A DNA stretch of 64,000 bases, from positions 44,443 to 108,442 of the forward strand of contig JAMKCH010012406.1 of NCBI GenBank assembly GCA_023653785.1. The letters are read 5' to 3'. Made by a program: the position numbers and the translations under genes. Origin of the DNA: Ophioderma brevispina (Eukaryota; Echinodermata; Ophiuroidea; Amphilepidida; Ophiodermatidae). This document shows, in pieces, positions 1-12,416 of the stretch (within the stretch, counting starts at the first letter, position 1; every line of letters starts with the position of its first letter). The notes under the pieces are model-generated. The model searched no databases. It had not been told where the DNA came from and worked only from the letters and a program-made list of their open reading frames with translations.

Positions 1-3000
1 ACATGGCAAACTTAGGATAAGTCTTGCTTTATTACTTCTCAAAAACATGCCCTGGTTGCACACTTTTATAGCTCCTTTTGGATTGAATTTCACATATGTT
101 TTAACTTATAATATTTTCTACAATATATGCTGGTACGAGCAAATTTGATCAAATACTTTTCCGGTAGCAAAGTAAAATAGCGTATGCCCTATTTGTTAAA
201 CTGTATGGCTCATGCAAGGGTCATGGGCCAATTGTGCAAGATGGTGCAACAAGAAGTTCGCCACTTGCCAGATTCTGTGAGCCTCAATTTGCTACAACAA
301 ATATAGACCTACCAATCGTATTCCGCCCAACACCTGCATCTATAACCACAAACTGGATACATGAATGTTCGTCGGTACGCACGTATGCAGCGTATTAAAC
401 TTGATCTACAAGGCATTATACCGGATCATGCATTCATCTGATAATTGATTTTCTTTCATGTAACAGAGCGACAGGGGAATTTGCATTTCGCTATGATGCG
501 AATGCAATCTGACATAACTAGCAACAAGTGAAGTCATGTTTATGCAATGTTTTCGTTCAGTAACCCTCTGTGAATGTAAAAAAATCAAAATGGCTCGAAG
601 GTAAATCTATCGCAACAAAAGCCGGATGCAAAAGGCAAACAGCAGAATCGACCGGGACCAAAGCATTGTGAAATCCTTTAATAACTGACTGTACTGCTTA
701 ACAACATGTATGCTAAGAACATTTAAAAGGACGAAGCCTACTTTACGTTAATTAATGAAAGCCTCAGATTATTATTTTGTAATCATAGGTTGTATTTATA
801 ATGAGGCCTTAAATACACTTAGTAAACGTCTATAACTGCATTGAATCAGTTTTATCCAGAAACCTTTGTCAAACGTGAATACAGCTACAATACGTTTCAG
901 CAACTCCTCTGCCCGTTTCAGTGACCTTTGATATCACAAGTCTGTAAAGTACCAATACCAACCAATAACAACCCTGCAGCGAACATACATGTTAAAAAAG
1001 GTGTCAATGGAATTTTCAAAACCCCTTCAAAAAAACTCCGGTTTCCCAAAGTTTTTAAAAACAAACGTATCTATTGAAACTCCCGCTTGCAAAGAGCGTA
1101 TTTGACTCAACCTACAAACTAATATGAGCTATTGTGGTTTTGGTTAGGAAATGAAACGGTTTGGATTTCCATGCAATGTGATAATAGATAAACGCATCAA
1201 GTGGGGTTATGTTTACATCTATCGGTGAAGTGGCTCCTGTCATTTTGAAAAGTAAAAACAGTCAGGAGGTATAGAGGATGACGCAAAAGACAGGCAGTCG
1301 AGCAAAAGTATATCTTACCCTGGTTCTGCTAAAACTGTTTTTCGATTATACGACTATCATCTATTTTTATACCTTTTTATACCCTAAAACACTGAGTTTG
1401 TCCTAATTCCCCTATTAAGTTTTCTTTTTAAAGCAGGTTTACGTCTTCCTACAAGAGCAATGCATTGAAACTCCCCCACGGTGCATTAGGTCAAATTATC
1501 TTTATCTAAACTTTCAAAATAACGGCAGTTATATTGGAAAAGAAAATGTCACAGGGAATTGTATTTGGGAGATACCAGTACTAAACGTATTAAAAATTAT
1601 ACACTGTAATGGACAATAAAATATAGCGTCACGGTCCAAGGGATTTTGAGCGTATAATTGGGCAGCGGTTATCATCAAGCAAAATTTGTATTGGGATTTG
1701 TCAAGTGCCAGAAACCATATTGACACCGGTCTGTTGCAACTGACACTCACGAAGTCTCATTTCTCTGTACAAAATATTCTCCAAATCCCATTACGCTTAT
1801 CGACTATATGAACTCCATTCAAACGTGACTTAATAACATGTTACACGTCCCATGATTCTCACGTCTATATGTATTTGTGACTTTGTCTTAGAACAATACG
1901 AGCTAATATGTCTGTATACGTTTGGTTGCAACCAGAATACCCTCATTAAATGAAGCCAGAGCTTTTGTATTTTGGGTACCATGATTACATTAAAGAGAAC
2001 CGCAACGCAACGGTCCAGGTCATATTAACGTACTACCATCAGGTTAGTTACCTTCCGTCAATTCGGAATGATCTAAGAGCCTTGATAAAAATTTGATAAA
2101 AGCCAGGAGGCAAGAGCAACTCGGAGACAGGAACCAAGTCTGGGCACCCTTTTCAGCGACCGATGCGGTGCCTGACAACGATCTACTTACAAAGTTGAGA
2201 GAAATTCGGTTACTTTGCTCCGTCATTAATAATTGTCTATAACATTGTTAGTGACTTGACATCGCGGTCGTAAAATGTGCAACAAGACATGCGCGTTTAA
2301 AAATCAATCAGTTTGGTTTCAGAGACCGGAAATGAATAAAAAAGCGTCTACCTTTACTTAAATGTCCATAACATGTCCAATTTAATAACTGGCACTTGTC
2401 CCTTGAAGCAACGCTCTAATTTATTTAAAATGCAAATCGATATAATCGTTCCATCCAAGTGAGATCTGATCTGATTCTTGATGTCACGCACAAGACTGGC
2501 AAAACTAATGCAAGTAAGTAGGTCATTCTGATAGAGAAGCGTTAACTGATTAGCCGACAAGTTAACTTCTTCTGTTTCTCGCTGACGATCAATAATAAAA
2601 GTATAAAATCGCAGTCTTGTGATGGAAGGTACTTTTGCAATTGTTCTGGAAAGGTAACGGTGCAAAAATGCAACATCAAATGATGAGATAATGACGGCTA
2701 GAGACATTTCGCGACAAATTGTGCATCAATTTATTGCATTTGATTGTAAATCTGATATTTGGATCATAGTTAGGGCACTCCCAAGATAGATAAGATATAT
2801 GGATCTAGGGGCACTTCTCATGTTTCACCTTGAGGATGCCATAAGCTCATATTTGAAATGGCCACCAATTTCAAAACATGTGCACTGTTGCAAAATTACT
2901 GGCAAAATCATGACACTGTAAAATGTTGAGTTCAATTCAAGTTATTAAATCTAAGGACTTTTTAACCAATATAGTTCGTTTAGCCAAAATCATATCAGAA

Positions 3001-3217
3001 TTGTTTGCTGTTGGATCATGATTTTTGTTGTAGCTACTTCTTTTGAAGATGTATTTTGCACCAAAGAGTTATCAATTCTCTCGCATTTTGGCATTTCTTC
3101 ATGGCATAATTCACAAGGGTTTGCGAGTGATTGTGTTCACAGTGTTGACCACCTCGTGACATGGGCAGCATGACCTCTGAATGGCATGGTGTAGAAACTC
3201 GAAGGAACAACCGCATT
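1..3217. other. Non-coding stretch, no gene recognised
   Basis: AT-rich DNA without a recognisable protein family, RNA gene or long repeat on either strand. Reading frames are short (60-117 codons) and look like chance. I saw no inverted repeat or microsatellite of note. The only frame of any length, on the minus strand at 2354-2707, is listed separately. Confidence 0.6.
2354..2707 (-). other. Unassigned 117-codon reading frame
   Basis: This is an open frame on the minus strand starting at an ATG and ending at TAA. I do not recognise the product. Its composition is mixed rather than low-complexity, with a basic patch and many Leu, Ile and Ser residues, but it has no catalytic motif, signal peptide or repeat I can name. 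The frame ends at TTTAAGTAAAGG, which also resembles a splice donor, so an exon reading is possible. A frame of this length is expected by chance in 64 kb of AT-rich DNA, so it is most likely not a gene. Confidence 0.12.
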
Positions 3218-3320
3218 CATGGTGGCGCGGTGATAAGACACCCCCCCGGCCCCCCCCCCCCCGAAAAAAAAAGAAAAAAAATCTACACGGGAGGTTGTGG
3301 TTCTAGTCCCATCCATATAA
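3218..3320 (+). mobile_element. tRNA-derived SINE head, interrupted
   Basis: A box-A-like stretch (GGTGGCGCGGTGATAAGACA at 3221-3240) and a box-B-like stretch (GGTTCTAGTCC at 3299-3309) lie in the order of an internal RNA polymerase III promoter. Wording such as GGAGGTTGTGG before box B is typical of tRNA-derived SINEs. The boxes are about 77 bases apart instead of about 45. A poly-C then poly-A tract (3241-3280) sits between them and accounts for the excess. It does not fold as a functional tRNA. This is an inference from the promoter boxes only. Confidence 0.45.
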
Positions 3321-3382
3321 AGTTAATCCCAGATTAATATTAACTACGTCCGCCGTGTCATCAATTTCTAATATTATATATA

Positions 3383-3950
3383 CACCGGCACAAAAAGTAT
3401 CTCGGCATGAATTTTTTGCGCTCATATTTTGCCAAGGTCAGACCATTTGAAAGTTTTCGAAATATACTTTTGTTGCCTAGGTCTGCTCTTTCATTTTAAA
3501 CCACCTCGCTTGTAATAATCGTGAAAAATGGCTGAGATAGAGCGCCCGAAAGACGTAAACTCCCCAAACCAAAAGTTGCAGTTTTTGGTTTTTTCCAATG
3601 GTCACTGTGGGTACAACGCAATAACACGTGTGTATTGATGTCTACATAACGAGTTTTCCACTGAATGGCGAGAAAGCCTACTTGCAATATTGATTGGGTA
3701 CATGTGTTTCCGTGTCCCAGTACACTGCAATTCCCATTGAAAAATCCAAAAACTGCAACTTTTGGTTTTTGGGGTTTGCGTCTTTATTTCGTTTCTATCT
3801 CAGCCACTTTCGCACGCTTTTTTACAAGTGAGGTGTTAAATGAAGAGCAAGACCTAGGCACAAATATTAAATTTTCGAAAACCTTTCAAATGTCTGACTT
3901 TGGCACAAGCTGATCGAAAAACATGCCGAATATATCTTTTTGTGCCAGTT
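3383..3950. mobile_element. TA-flanked foldback element (Tc1/mariner-like MITE)
   Basis: Two long inverted arms, about 3383-3606 and 3735-3950, match along nearly their whole length, including the blocks GGCACAAAAAG, TTTGAAAG.TTTTCGAAA, TGCCTAGGTCT, GGCTGAGATAGA and CCAAAAGTTGCAGTTTTTGG. The ends are CACCGGCACAAAAAG on the left and AACTGGCACAAAAAG read inward from the right, each bordered by TA. The loop is about 130 bases. No transposase frame is present, so it is non-autonomous. TA flanks fit the Tc1/mariner superfamily; the family itself is not identified. Sequence divergence between arms indicates an old copy. Confidence 0.8.
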
Positions 3951-3988
3951 TATATAGATTTGTCTCCTTTGGTTCGTTATTATGCTAC

Positions 3989-4018
3989 TATATATATATA
4001 TATAATATATATATATAT

Positions 4019-4053
<35 letters not shown>
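3989..4053. repeat. (TA)n microsatellite
   Basis: Nearly uninterrupted TA dinucleotides directly beyond the foldback element at 3383-3950, broken only by single-base irregularities near 4003 and 4019. Confidence 0.95.
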
Positions 4054-4055
<2 letters not shown>

Positions 4056-4227
4056 ACCCCAAAGTACAATCAACAAGGTCATAATGACGAATATCCTCTT
4101 CCCAATAACCAATAACCTGATCTCCAAATACCAATGCAATCCTGGCAACGTCGTGGTTTAGCGGAATCTTGTTGCCTCATATTTACTGGTTAATAATAGT
4201 ACGATAATACTTACAATTATATTTATA

Positions 4228-4282
4228 ATAATAATATTTCTCTCCTCATCTCTCTCTCTCTCCTCTCTCTATCTATATATAA

Positions 4283-4330
<48 letters not shown>

Positions 4331-4343
4331 TTATATATATATC
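4228..4343. repeat. Compound (TC)n-(TA)n microsatellite
   Basis: A CT-rich run (TCTCTCTC with small breaks, about 4236-4272) passes into a TA run to 4343. The mixed structure suggests successive slippage. Confidence 0.9.
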
Positions 4344-5740
4344 GTCGCTGAGGCGGGGAAATAACGCTCATAGGTAACTCAAGTTCAAATGCATAAACCT
4401 CATAGTAAAAAGTGGTCGCCCAGTGCTCAACCTCATATGTGCATTTTGGTTACATCACGCATGTTTCTAGCATTGAATTTCATGCCAATATGATAGTAAA
4501 TCATATGGCAGTTACGTTTATTTCAGAATCTGGAGTAAAAATACCTAAATATATCTAGAAAGGAACACCTTTCTAGTGCATGGCATTACAGCAAATTATT
4601 CAGTTTTTAATGTCTCTCGAAAATGTTAGATGAGGTTTTGTCATGTACTCGTGTTACTAACATTGAGGTTTTTGTCTTTTAAAAGTCAAATGCACTATAA
4701 GGAGGTTTTTCCTCGCCCAGGCTGTACGATATCTATTATAAAATCAGCAGGTTAGTCAGTTTCTGAAAACTTATATGAATTTTAAGACTTTTCTACACAT
4801 GTCTCTGCGTTATTACTGGAATCTTCCAAAGCATACAGTCGCCTGCGGTTTGATGGTTATAATATGCGAGCTATCGAGATCAAGTAAACGCGGGTTCGGA
4901 TTATAAAAAAGTTTGCTCTCACTTACACAAAGAGAGGTAGTAGAGTCATCACCGGCCTATGCGACTTTTGAAAGAATAAGACATCATTCGGCATATTCAT
5001 TTTTGGAAACGCCATCAGTTAGGCTATCGTATAAATTACGCAAAAGGCGATATACGTGTGAGGCGTGGTACAAATGATCCGAAGCGCATCACTATTTTCA
5101 ATATTATGTTCATTGACTGCATTACCAACTGCCAATTTAGGTACGGACTGATTACATTAAATGGAAAAGGAATAGATAATACTTCCCTCACTATTGTCAT
5201 TATGATTATAAACCTGATAGATCCTCTAAGCCATTTTTTCTCTAAATTACAACATATGTAAGATGGGAACGATTTCAAACATGTAAAGGGAACATGCTGT
5301 TGACTTAAGTGCGTTTACAGACAACAGCGAAGGAAAATCAACTAGATGTATTTAATAGAATTCATATCTTTGTCATTCCCCATTACATTCTTTTGTTTTT
5401 GATAGTAACGGTTTTTTTTTTCCTATTGACACTGATATTAAACCCATAGATACCAGGCCCGTTTAACGTATGCTCTTTATACAATTGCAAAAGATGGGTT
5501 ACCTTTTAGCGATAGAAAATTAATGTTAATTTCGTCAGGTGGTCCTAACGTGGATTCATCCAAATGTTTAGATTTACTAATCATTGCTCAATATAGTCTA
5601 ATATCGTTAGTAAAGCATAATTGCTCTTAATTGGTCCTGAAATTATTAATATGTAAGTAACCAAATTTATTGTTTTAGATTTCCTTTAACTCACTGATGA
5701 TTTTTAATTGATTGAAAGTCTCATAGATACACAAGGGGCC
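4344..5740. other. Non-coding stretch, only a faint SINE trace
   Basis: No gene recognised. Overlapping 67-80 codon frames on both strands at 5036-5278 are chance frames. A possible SINE remnant at 4841-4905 is listed separately. Confidence 0.55.
4841..4905 (+). mobile_element. Possible degraded tRNA-derived SINE
   Basis: TTTGATGGTTATAATATGCG (4850-4869) resembles a decayed box A, followed by ATCGAGATCAAG and GCGGGTTCGGATTA, close to box B (GGTTCGANTCC). The spacing of about 40 bases fits a tRNA-like promoter. Several box bases are changed and no tail or target duplication is seen. Confidence 0.3.
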
Positions 5741-5935
5741 TTTTAGGTTTTCTAACGCATGCTCGCACACGTGTGAGTGTAATTTGGGACGTTATATTTA
5801 CATTAAACGTATGGTAATAGGTGTGTGCACGTATGTGTGGAATGTGTGCACGTGTCAATCTGTGGTTTAATAATAAGAGGGTGTGTGTGAGTGTGTGTGT
5901 GTGTGTATGGATAGTGGGTGTTGTGGTATCTCGTG
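5741..5935. repeat. (GT)n-rich microsatellite region
   Basis: Repeated GTGTG and CACGTGTG motifs culminate in a GTGTGTGTGAGTGTGTGTGT run around 5879-5906. The antisense frame through it (5721-6002) is a translated dinucleotide repeat, not a gene. Alternating purine-pyrimidine composition could adopt Z-DNA. Confidence 0.9.
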
Positions 5936-6457
5936 CGCGCGAAAAAGAAAGCGATTCTAATGTGTTAATGTGTTCCTGACACATTGTGTCTGTAATGAAC
6001 AAACATTGTTTAAATGTCTACTACTGCTGGTTACCCCTAACTTTTCTTCGTCACAGCTTCAAGGAGCATTCTTGCAGAGTTATTTGTATCTATCAGTTAA
6101 GCCCATCCATTTACGTGTATTGTCTTGGCTGACACAGTTAAAATAGCAGATATTGACTTAGACCAGGTTCGTATTTGACTCCCTCAATTTAACCCAGGTG
6201 ATTTGTCATGCCGTGCCCGTGTTTCAATATGCTCAGACAGACGCTACCACGACCATAAGGCGACCGCCAGGCACAGCGAATTTCCGCGAACATTCAGTAT
6301 AATGTGTCTAACACTACGCTTCTTAAGAGATTAGCCACGTTTTATAAATAAATGATGTCAGCACAAAAAAGTTAAAATACTTTGATATACATGGTTAATG
6401 AATTTCAACGTAATGTTATATTTGTTTGTCTACTTTTATCTTAACACCACGAACGTT

Positions 6458-6530
6458 TGCACACACACGCACCCACAAATACATACGCACACACACACAC
6501 GCGCGCACATTGCACAAAACTACGCACACA
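6458..6530. repeat. (CA)n/(CG) microsatellite
   Basis: Interrupted CA dinucleotides with a short CGCGCGCA section at 6500-6510. It lies about 0.5-0.7 kb from the GT-rich region, in opposite repeat polarity on the plus strand. Confidence 0.9.
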
Positions 6531-6802
6531 CAGTAAAAGACAGCGATAATGGGGTTGATCGATATCTCAATATTATGATTTGCTAATACCAAGTTGTTCT
6601 TACATGAAATGTTCTCGGAAACATTGAAATTATGACCCACCTACAGATCCATACATTTTTTTTTTGTATATGGCATGTATGGTTGATTTTCCATACCGTG
6701 CATCTCCACTGTGAAGAGATATTTTTTATTTTAATTAAAAAGTAGGATTCCTGAATAGCCAACCACATCATAAACACTTGGAAATATGCTACTAATGCTA
6801 TA

Positions 6803-6803
6803 T

Positions 6804-6884
<81 letters not shown>

Positions 6885-6885
6885 G

Positions 6886-6937
<52 letters not shown>

Positions 6938-6982
6938 TAATACTGCTACTACAAAGAAGAAGAAGAAAAGAAGAAGAAGAAT
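6803..6982. repeat. (TAC)n array followed by (GAA)n
   Basis: About 45 TAC triplets run from about 6803 to 6938 with a single CGA interruption near 6883, then TAATACTGC, then a GAA-rich tract (about 6953-6982). The frame at 6786-7010, a poly-tyrosine string, is only this repeat translated. The purity implies a young, length-variable locus. Confidence 0.95.
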
Positions 6983-7839
6983 ACAGATTTTAGAATCTAC
7001 TTTGGGGTAAAATTCGCCTTTGGTATACATGCAAAATGTACCTTAAGGTGTTTCCCATTGTTATACAGTTGTATGGTAAAATATGCTTTATTCCGTTTCA
7101 TGAATTTTACAACAACATATGCATATTTATGCAAAATTATGCAAATTTCGAGTGTTGGTTGTTATAATTATGTTAATAACAATAATTATTATTACTTTCA
7201 TATTCCCTACGTTAAGAGAAAATTGTCGTTTCATATGAACTAGATACCTTAGATCATCACCATCGTCGACATATTTGCCAATTACGGAGATACTCACTCG
7301 GTTCCACAATAAAATAACGTCAAAATTTTATCGATATATTTATGTTTAATATTCAGTTGCTTTTCGTAGTAATAATTCATCAGAAGCAAAGAAATCTTAG
7401 ATTTATTGAAAATCGTTTTCAAAGTAACGTCATCGGTCTAAAAGAAGACCAAAGTTTTGAATTCATCACTGTAAATTCTAAATGTCATTCCCGTTTGTAG
7501 TTCTTCGATATCGACCGGGCCGACCGTATTATGTACACATCTCGGCACAACCCATCAAAATGGGTGAATGTCAAATAGCAAGATCGTACATTCGATCATT
7601 TATCGTACTACGTGTCACATGCCTGTATAGCGGCGGAATCTGAGACTGCTTGCCAGGGTTCTGATACGTTTGCGCTCTGGTATAATTAGTTTCAATCGTT
7701 TGAGCCAATCACGCTGTTCCTTGAGAATGGAAGCGCAACTTAAAGGAAACAGATCTTGCATATCGACCTTGAACAGTTTGTACTCTGGCCATAACAGGCT
7801 GCGTTAAAAAACAATACTGGTATAGAAATAAAATCAATG
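6983..7839. other. Non-coding stretch
   Basis: No gene, RNA or repeat recognised. The sequence is AT-rich up to the start of the LINE remnant at about 7840. Confidence 0.5.
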
Positions 7840-8975
7840 TTACAACTCTGGTTGAGCCATTAATACTGATCATTAATGAGTACGTCTTCAGCGATGATTT
7901 CCCTGCTAGGCTCCGGGAAGCTGCCGTGACAATGATAAAGAGGTGCTAAAAATATTGCCTTGTGTCAAATATTAGTTGTGTGTCCAAGTTCATGGAGAAA
8001 ATAGTGAGTGCCCAGTTTCAAATGACTTAAATGAGAAGTTTCAGTTAGCTTATAAAGAACGATGCAGCACTGAAATAACACTATCGGTCTGCGTGTCAAG
8101 ACGATACCCTCAAATGCAATCCTCAACAGTAATGCAGTTGTCATTGTTCTGCTAGACTTTTTTACAGCTTTCGATACAGTTGATCATGTCATTCTTGTGG
8201 ACAGGCTACGTGATACTTTAACATGTATGCAGATGATGTGCAACTCTATTTAACAAATTCTAAGATTGATGGTGATGCAAAACATCCTGTTGACAGGTCA
8301 TCCCTTCGTATTGATGAAATCAGTGAGTGGATGCGCTTTAACAAACTCAAACCAATTAATGATCACATCGGGCACCTCAAAGGGTCGGGAATATGGATGC
8401 TCCCTATTCCTCGGCAATCAGAAACCTTGGTGTTGTGTTTGATTAGACAATTCCCATGACTTAACATGTGAAGGTCATCACAAAGTCCGTTAACGTTCAC
8501 CTTAGCAATAGTACTGGATCCGTCACTTTATCATGTTCGAGAGTTGTCATCACCTCGTCCGCTCACTATTTTCATGTCTCATTGACTATCACAATTAACT
8601 GTGGATGGAATGTCAGCCAGAGATGGAGTAAACTACAGATGTTGCAGAATAGAGCAGCCAGGCTGATATTCAGATCCGATAGAAGGACATCAGCTACTCC
8701 ACTCCTTAAAGAGCTGAAGATATGTTCGATTACTTCTCATTGTATATTCGTGGAAGGCCAGATTTAAGGTCCGAAGATGACAAGATGCTTCTTACTGTTC
8801 CTCGTACAAAAAGGTCAATTGCTGTCAGGTGTTTCAGCAATCCAAACCCTAGCCTATGGATCTCTTTGCTTTGCCTATCTCTGTTGGTCAGAGTCCTGCC
8901 CTTAAATTCATATATATTGCCGCCCATGATTTTATTTTCTTATTTGATTGTGCTATACCATAGATAGATTAGGTA
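7840..8975 (+). pseudogene. L2/CR1-like LINE reverse transcriptase remnant
   Basis: Broken frames spell the order of a CR1/L2-type ORF2. N-terminal to motif A there are stretches like FMEKIVSAQF at about 8000. Motif A is seen as AFDTVDHVILVDRL at about 8167-8208. Motif C is YADDVQLYL at about 8226-8252. After these come LQNRAARLIF at about 8645 and a C-terminal end resembling LWxSLPLSVRxSPxLNSYI at 8856-8920. Several stops and frameshifts are present. Motif A runs almost directly into YADD, so the segment that normally carries motif B (QGSVLGP) is deleted. There is no endonuclease domain, so the copy is 5-prime truncated. Non-functional fossil. The clade assignment is by remembered motif pattern, not by search. 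Confidence 0.8.
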
Positions 8976-11900
8976 ATTTAAAAGTGTTTATCTTGCGGTC
9001 CATCACTCTTATATCATTATGTTTTAGACTAAATAATAATTCATTTTTATTTGTAAAGCGCATTTGATAAATGCTGTTTGTAGTGTGTTGATAGTGTTCA
9101 GCGACTTTACCAAACATCCCCTTTACACATCGGGAGGTTTAAATCTTACACGCTTCCAATTACTTAACGTAATATCATTTGTGAGTATACCTTTTATATA
9201 CCCTGCATGCACTTGATTTGACTAAGATTTTAGTAAACAGACAAGGGTTCCTTTTAAATCAGCATTGAGTAAACCGTTTAAGTGTACTAGTGAATAAGGG
9301 TGACTTTATACTAAGTCCACCGGGAGAAACCGTCTGCCCCAGTTTAAAAATACATCTTCTAGCTAACCGTGTACACAGGACATCCGGTTTTCATATTACA
9401 TAAGTCCGCACCCTCACAAGTATAAAAAATCAGTGGAATCATGGAGTACTTTTTTTGTCTGAGAAGAATTCCACTTGTTCTCACTTTTACAAGTTGTTCG
9501 TTTTCCACGAAATGCGCCTGAACTTAACCAACGTCTGATGACACTAACATGATAAAATCATCCAAATTCAACCCTCGTACACAGCATACGCGGTTCCCCT
9601 GAGGCTAGTCCTCGCACGCACTTCACAAATGAGCCATAACGCGAATTCCGAGGCGCCGAGCACCAGCGTAGTAACAGCAGGAGAGGGCGGCCGAGAAATC
9701 CCCAATTTAAGACGACGCCATTGGTTTAACACGTAAATCCAAACTCTTGACGAAAAATTCTGATTTAATATCTCAAAACCCCTAGAGGTGAAAATTTATT
9801 CTGATGGGATTTATAAGCGTCAATATTTTCTGTGCAAGATGAGTGGGTATAATTATTAGAAGAGAGCATTTATTTTTATAGTTATCTTTGAGTAGGGATC
9901 CGGGGTGGCCGATGTGTTGAAGGGGGGTGGTGATTGTAACTTTCCCAAACTGCTCAGAAGTTCAAAATCAGCAATGCAGCTATTGTAATGTTTAAAAAGA
10001 ATGACTAAACCTGTAGGAAATTGTAGATGGCTGGGGAAAGGACCAGATGGTATTTTAAACAATTCCCATAGTGCATTGCAATGTCCTGATGTTTGCATGT
10101 TTGTAATGGAGTGTTAGAACTTCGGGATAAAAAGTACTTTGCCGGCTAAAAAATGAGTGCAAGGATCTTATGACTTTTGACTTTTATCAAATATACTTTT
10201 GATGGATCACCATAAGACCGAGTTAGGCTGGATCAGATACTCCCTATGTGGGAGGAGCTATACATTATTCAAGGACCCTCCATTTTTCTTCTTTTATTAA
10301 TGAAATCCAGCTTATCTGTGACGTAGAAGGGATATTCAGGAGGGGTGATTCCTGATACCTTTGGGCTGGGTTGGGGTTCCAGAGTGGGGTGGGGTATGAT
10401 GGGGTTGGGGTGGACATATTAAGAAGAAACCACTTCTTTCGCCCAAGAAAAAAAAAACAATGCTTTACTTTGATTATAGTAACCGTGACATGTACATTGG
10501 ACAAGATATATGGATTATGTGTGTATCGGGTAGAGTGGATGGGAAAGGTGGAGATCTCAAGTTAACAGACATTGCTATACATCTAATGAATCATTTCTTA
10601 GAAATTTGAGGTAAAAAAAATATGATGTCAATCAAGTATGGGGGATGTTAAATATGAGCATCTATAGGCCTCTTGTCCAAAGATTAGCTAATCGCTCTCA
10701 TCCCTCCTTCTCTCATTTGAACTCATGGTTTAGGCAGGGTCATTATTACACCATAAGGGATATGAGAAGTCTTGGAGTAAAACGAAGCATTTTGTAAGCG
10801 AGAGGGGGGAATATGAAAATGCACGACACTTTCTCGACAAAACCATTCACAACTGGGAATGCCTTTGCAATTGGGGGGGGGTGGTGAAAGGGTATCGAGG
10901 CATTTCTGAGGGGGAGAATTTGGGTCCTTCTCTATGATAGCCACTGTACAAAGGTCATCTTCTTTGGGGGCTGGCAGGGAGAAAGGACTATGGGCAGATG
11001 TGCTGGGGACACCCCCTATTTTTTTATTCTGATTATTTTAAATAAAACCACACAAAAAAATCAATATTTTTGAATTACTGAAGTAAATTTAAGGCCAAAA
11101 AATATTCCATGTATGTTATGAAAAAAATTCTCCAACTGTTGGTCGACCACATGTATTAACTGCACGTGTCTATGGGACAATTTTAATTTTAGTCACATTG
11201 TTGCTTACCACCCAAACCATTAATAATTCAAATTTGTAATAAGGATGTTTTTTGGGGATACATATCACATGTGAGTGATATATTTATTATGATATGGAAA
11301 ATCGGACCATGATAAGGTCACCCCTTACTGAGACGTTTTGTTAGGAAATTTTACTGGGGGTATGACAGCAAAATATGTGTTTTGACTTTTCATATTTCTG
11401 ATACATACCAATCTCAAGTTTGATGGAAAATGGTGAAAAAAACATATTTAGAAAAAAAATACATTTAATAAATAAAAAGCTCAGTAATTCATTGGGCAAA
11501 AATAGTAACATGACGCCTGTGATAACCGTTGTCCCTACCCCATCAAATTCAACAAAGTCAGTTTGTCGCCCATGTGATAATGATAGCTGCAGGGGCTAAC
11601 GTAAAAACAAATTGTCATTACCTTTCTAGTAAAATACAATAAGAGCACATTCTGAATCTACCCGTTGACTACAGTACAGCAGTGCTGACAGTGACAAGGA
11701 ATGACTTGGTGTATTTGATGACGATTTGTTACTTGCTATCAGATGAACCAAGAATAAATTGCGATAACCAACGCATGGTCCGTGACAATATAATAAATGA
11801 AAAGGCCCACGACACAAACCAGTCATTGCATTCAACAAAACAAACAGGCGAACGTGTATTCGTGTGACCAGTTATAAAAACTCTGCAGCTAAAGCAGTAT

Positions 11901-12416
11901 AAGCACGATATCGGTTCAAGTTCAATCAACGATGGGCGAACCTTCTTCTTCTCCGGCCTGCGGCCAACATTCCGCTCAGCACACAAAATTCCATCCGTTC
12001 TTTTGTTGCACTTTGTTTTTCTAACCTATCTGAAAGAAGGCTTATTGTCATCACCATCTACATCAATGAATAAGTACATATATGCACTTTCCCCGACTTT
12101 TTCGGGGTCCGGAGACGCCATTATTACGTTTACACAGTGTGTTGACCCGATCACCAACAGCTGATTAGGCTCGTACACCCGGGATTGTACCTTTTTATAG
12201 CCGCGGTTTTAGAGTCAACGTTCGTACACACGTTACAATTATTTGTAATCGCGGAAGTAGTAAATATTGATATACCGAGTTTTTATATGTGATAGAATTT
12301 CACAAGAAATTGGGCAATTACAAATTAATTTTCGAAAACGGGCACATACAAGAGGTGAGAACACCCCCGCAGACTGGATTTTTAAATTTAACAAGATTGA
12401 TCTGCCCGTGACCCTA
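8976..12416. other. Non-coding stretch with G-rich patches
   Basis: No gene recognised in 3.4 kb. A short GC-rich patch lies at about 9640-9705 (contains GGCGCCGAGCACC and GAGGGCGGCCGAG). G-rich tracts lie at 9900-9935, 10335-10410 and 10865-10965. The short frames here (60-85 codons) overlap on opposite strands and show no domain. Confidence 0.5.

Noticed and set aside
2354..2707. 117-codon frame considered as a real gene
   Set aside because: Length is within chance expectation and no homology or convincing splice structure was visible; kept only as a low-confidence entry.
3867..4148. Overlapping frames with Ile-Tyr repeats on both strands
   Set aside because: Translation of the (TA)n microsatellite adjoining the foldback element.
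5721..6002. 93-codon minus-strand frame rich in His and Thr
   Set aside because: Translation of the GT/CA dinucleotide tract.
6786..7010. Open frame encoding a tyrosine homopolymer
   Set aside because: It is the (TAC)n microsatellite in one frame.
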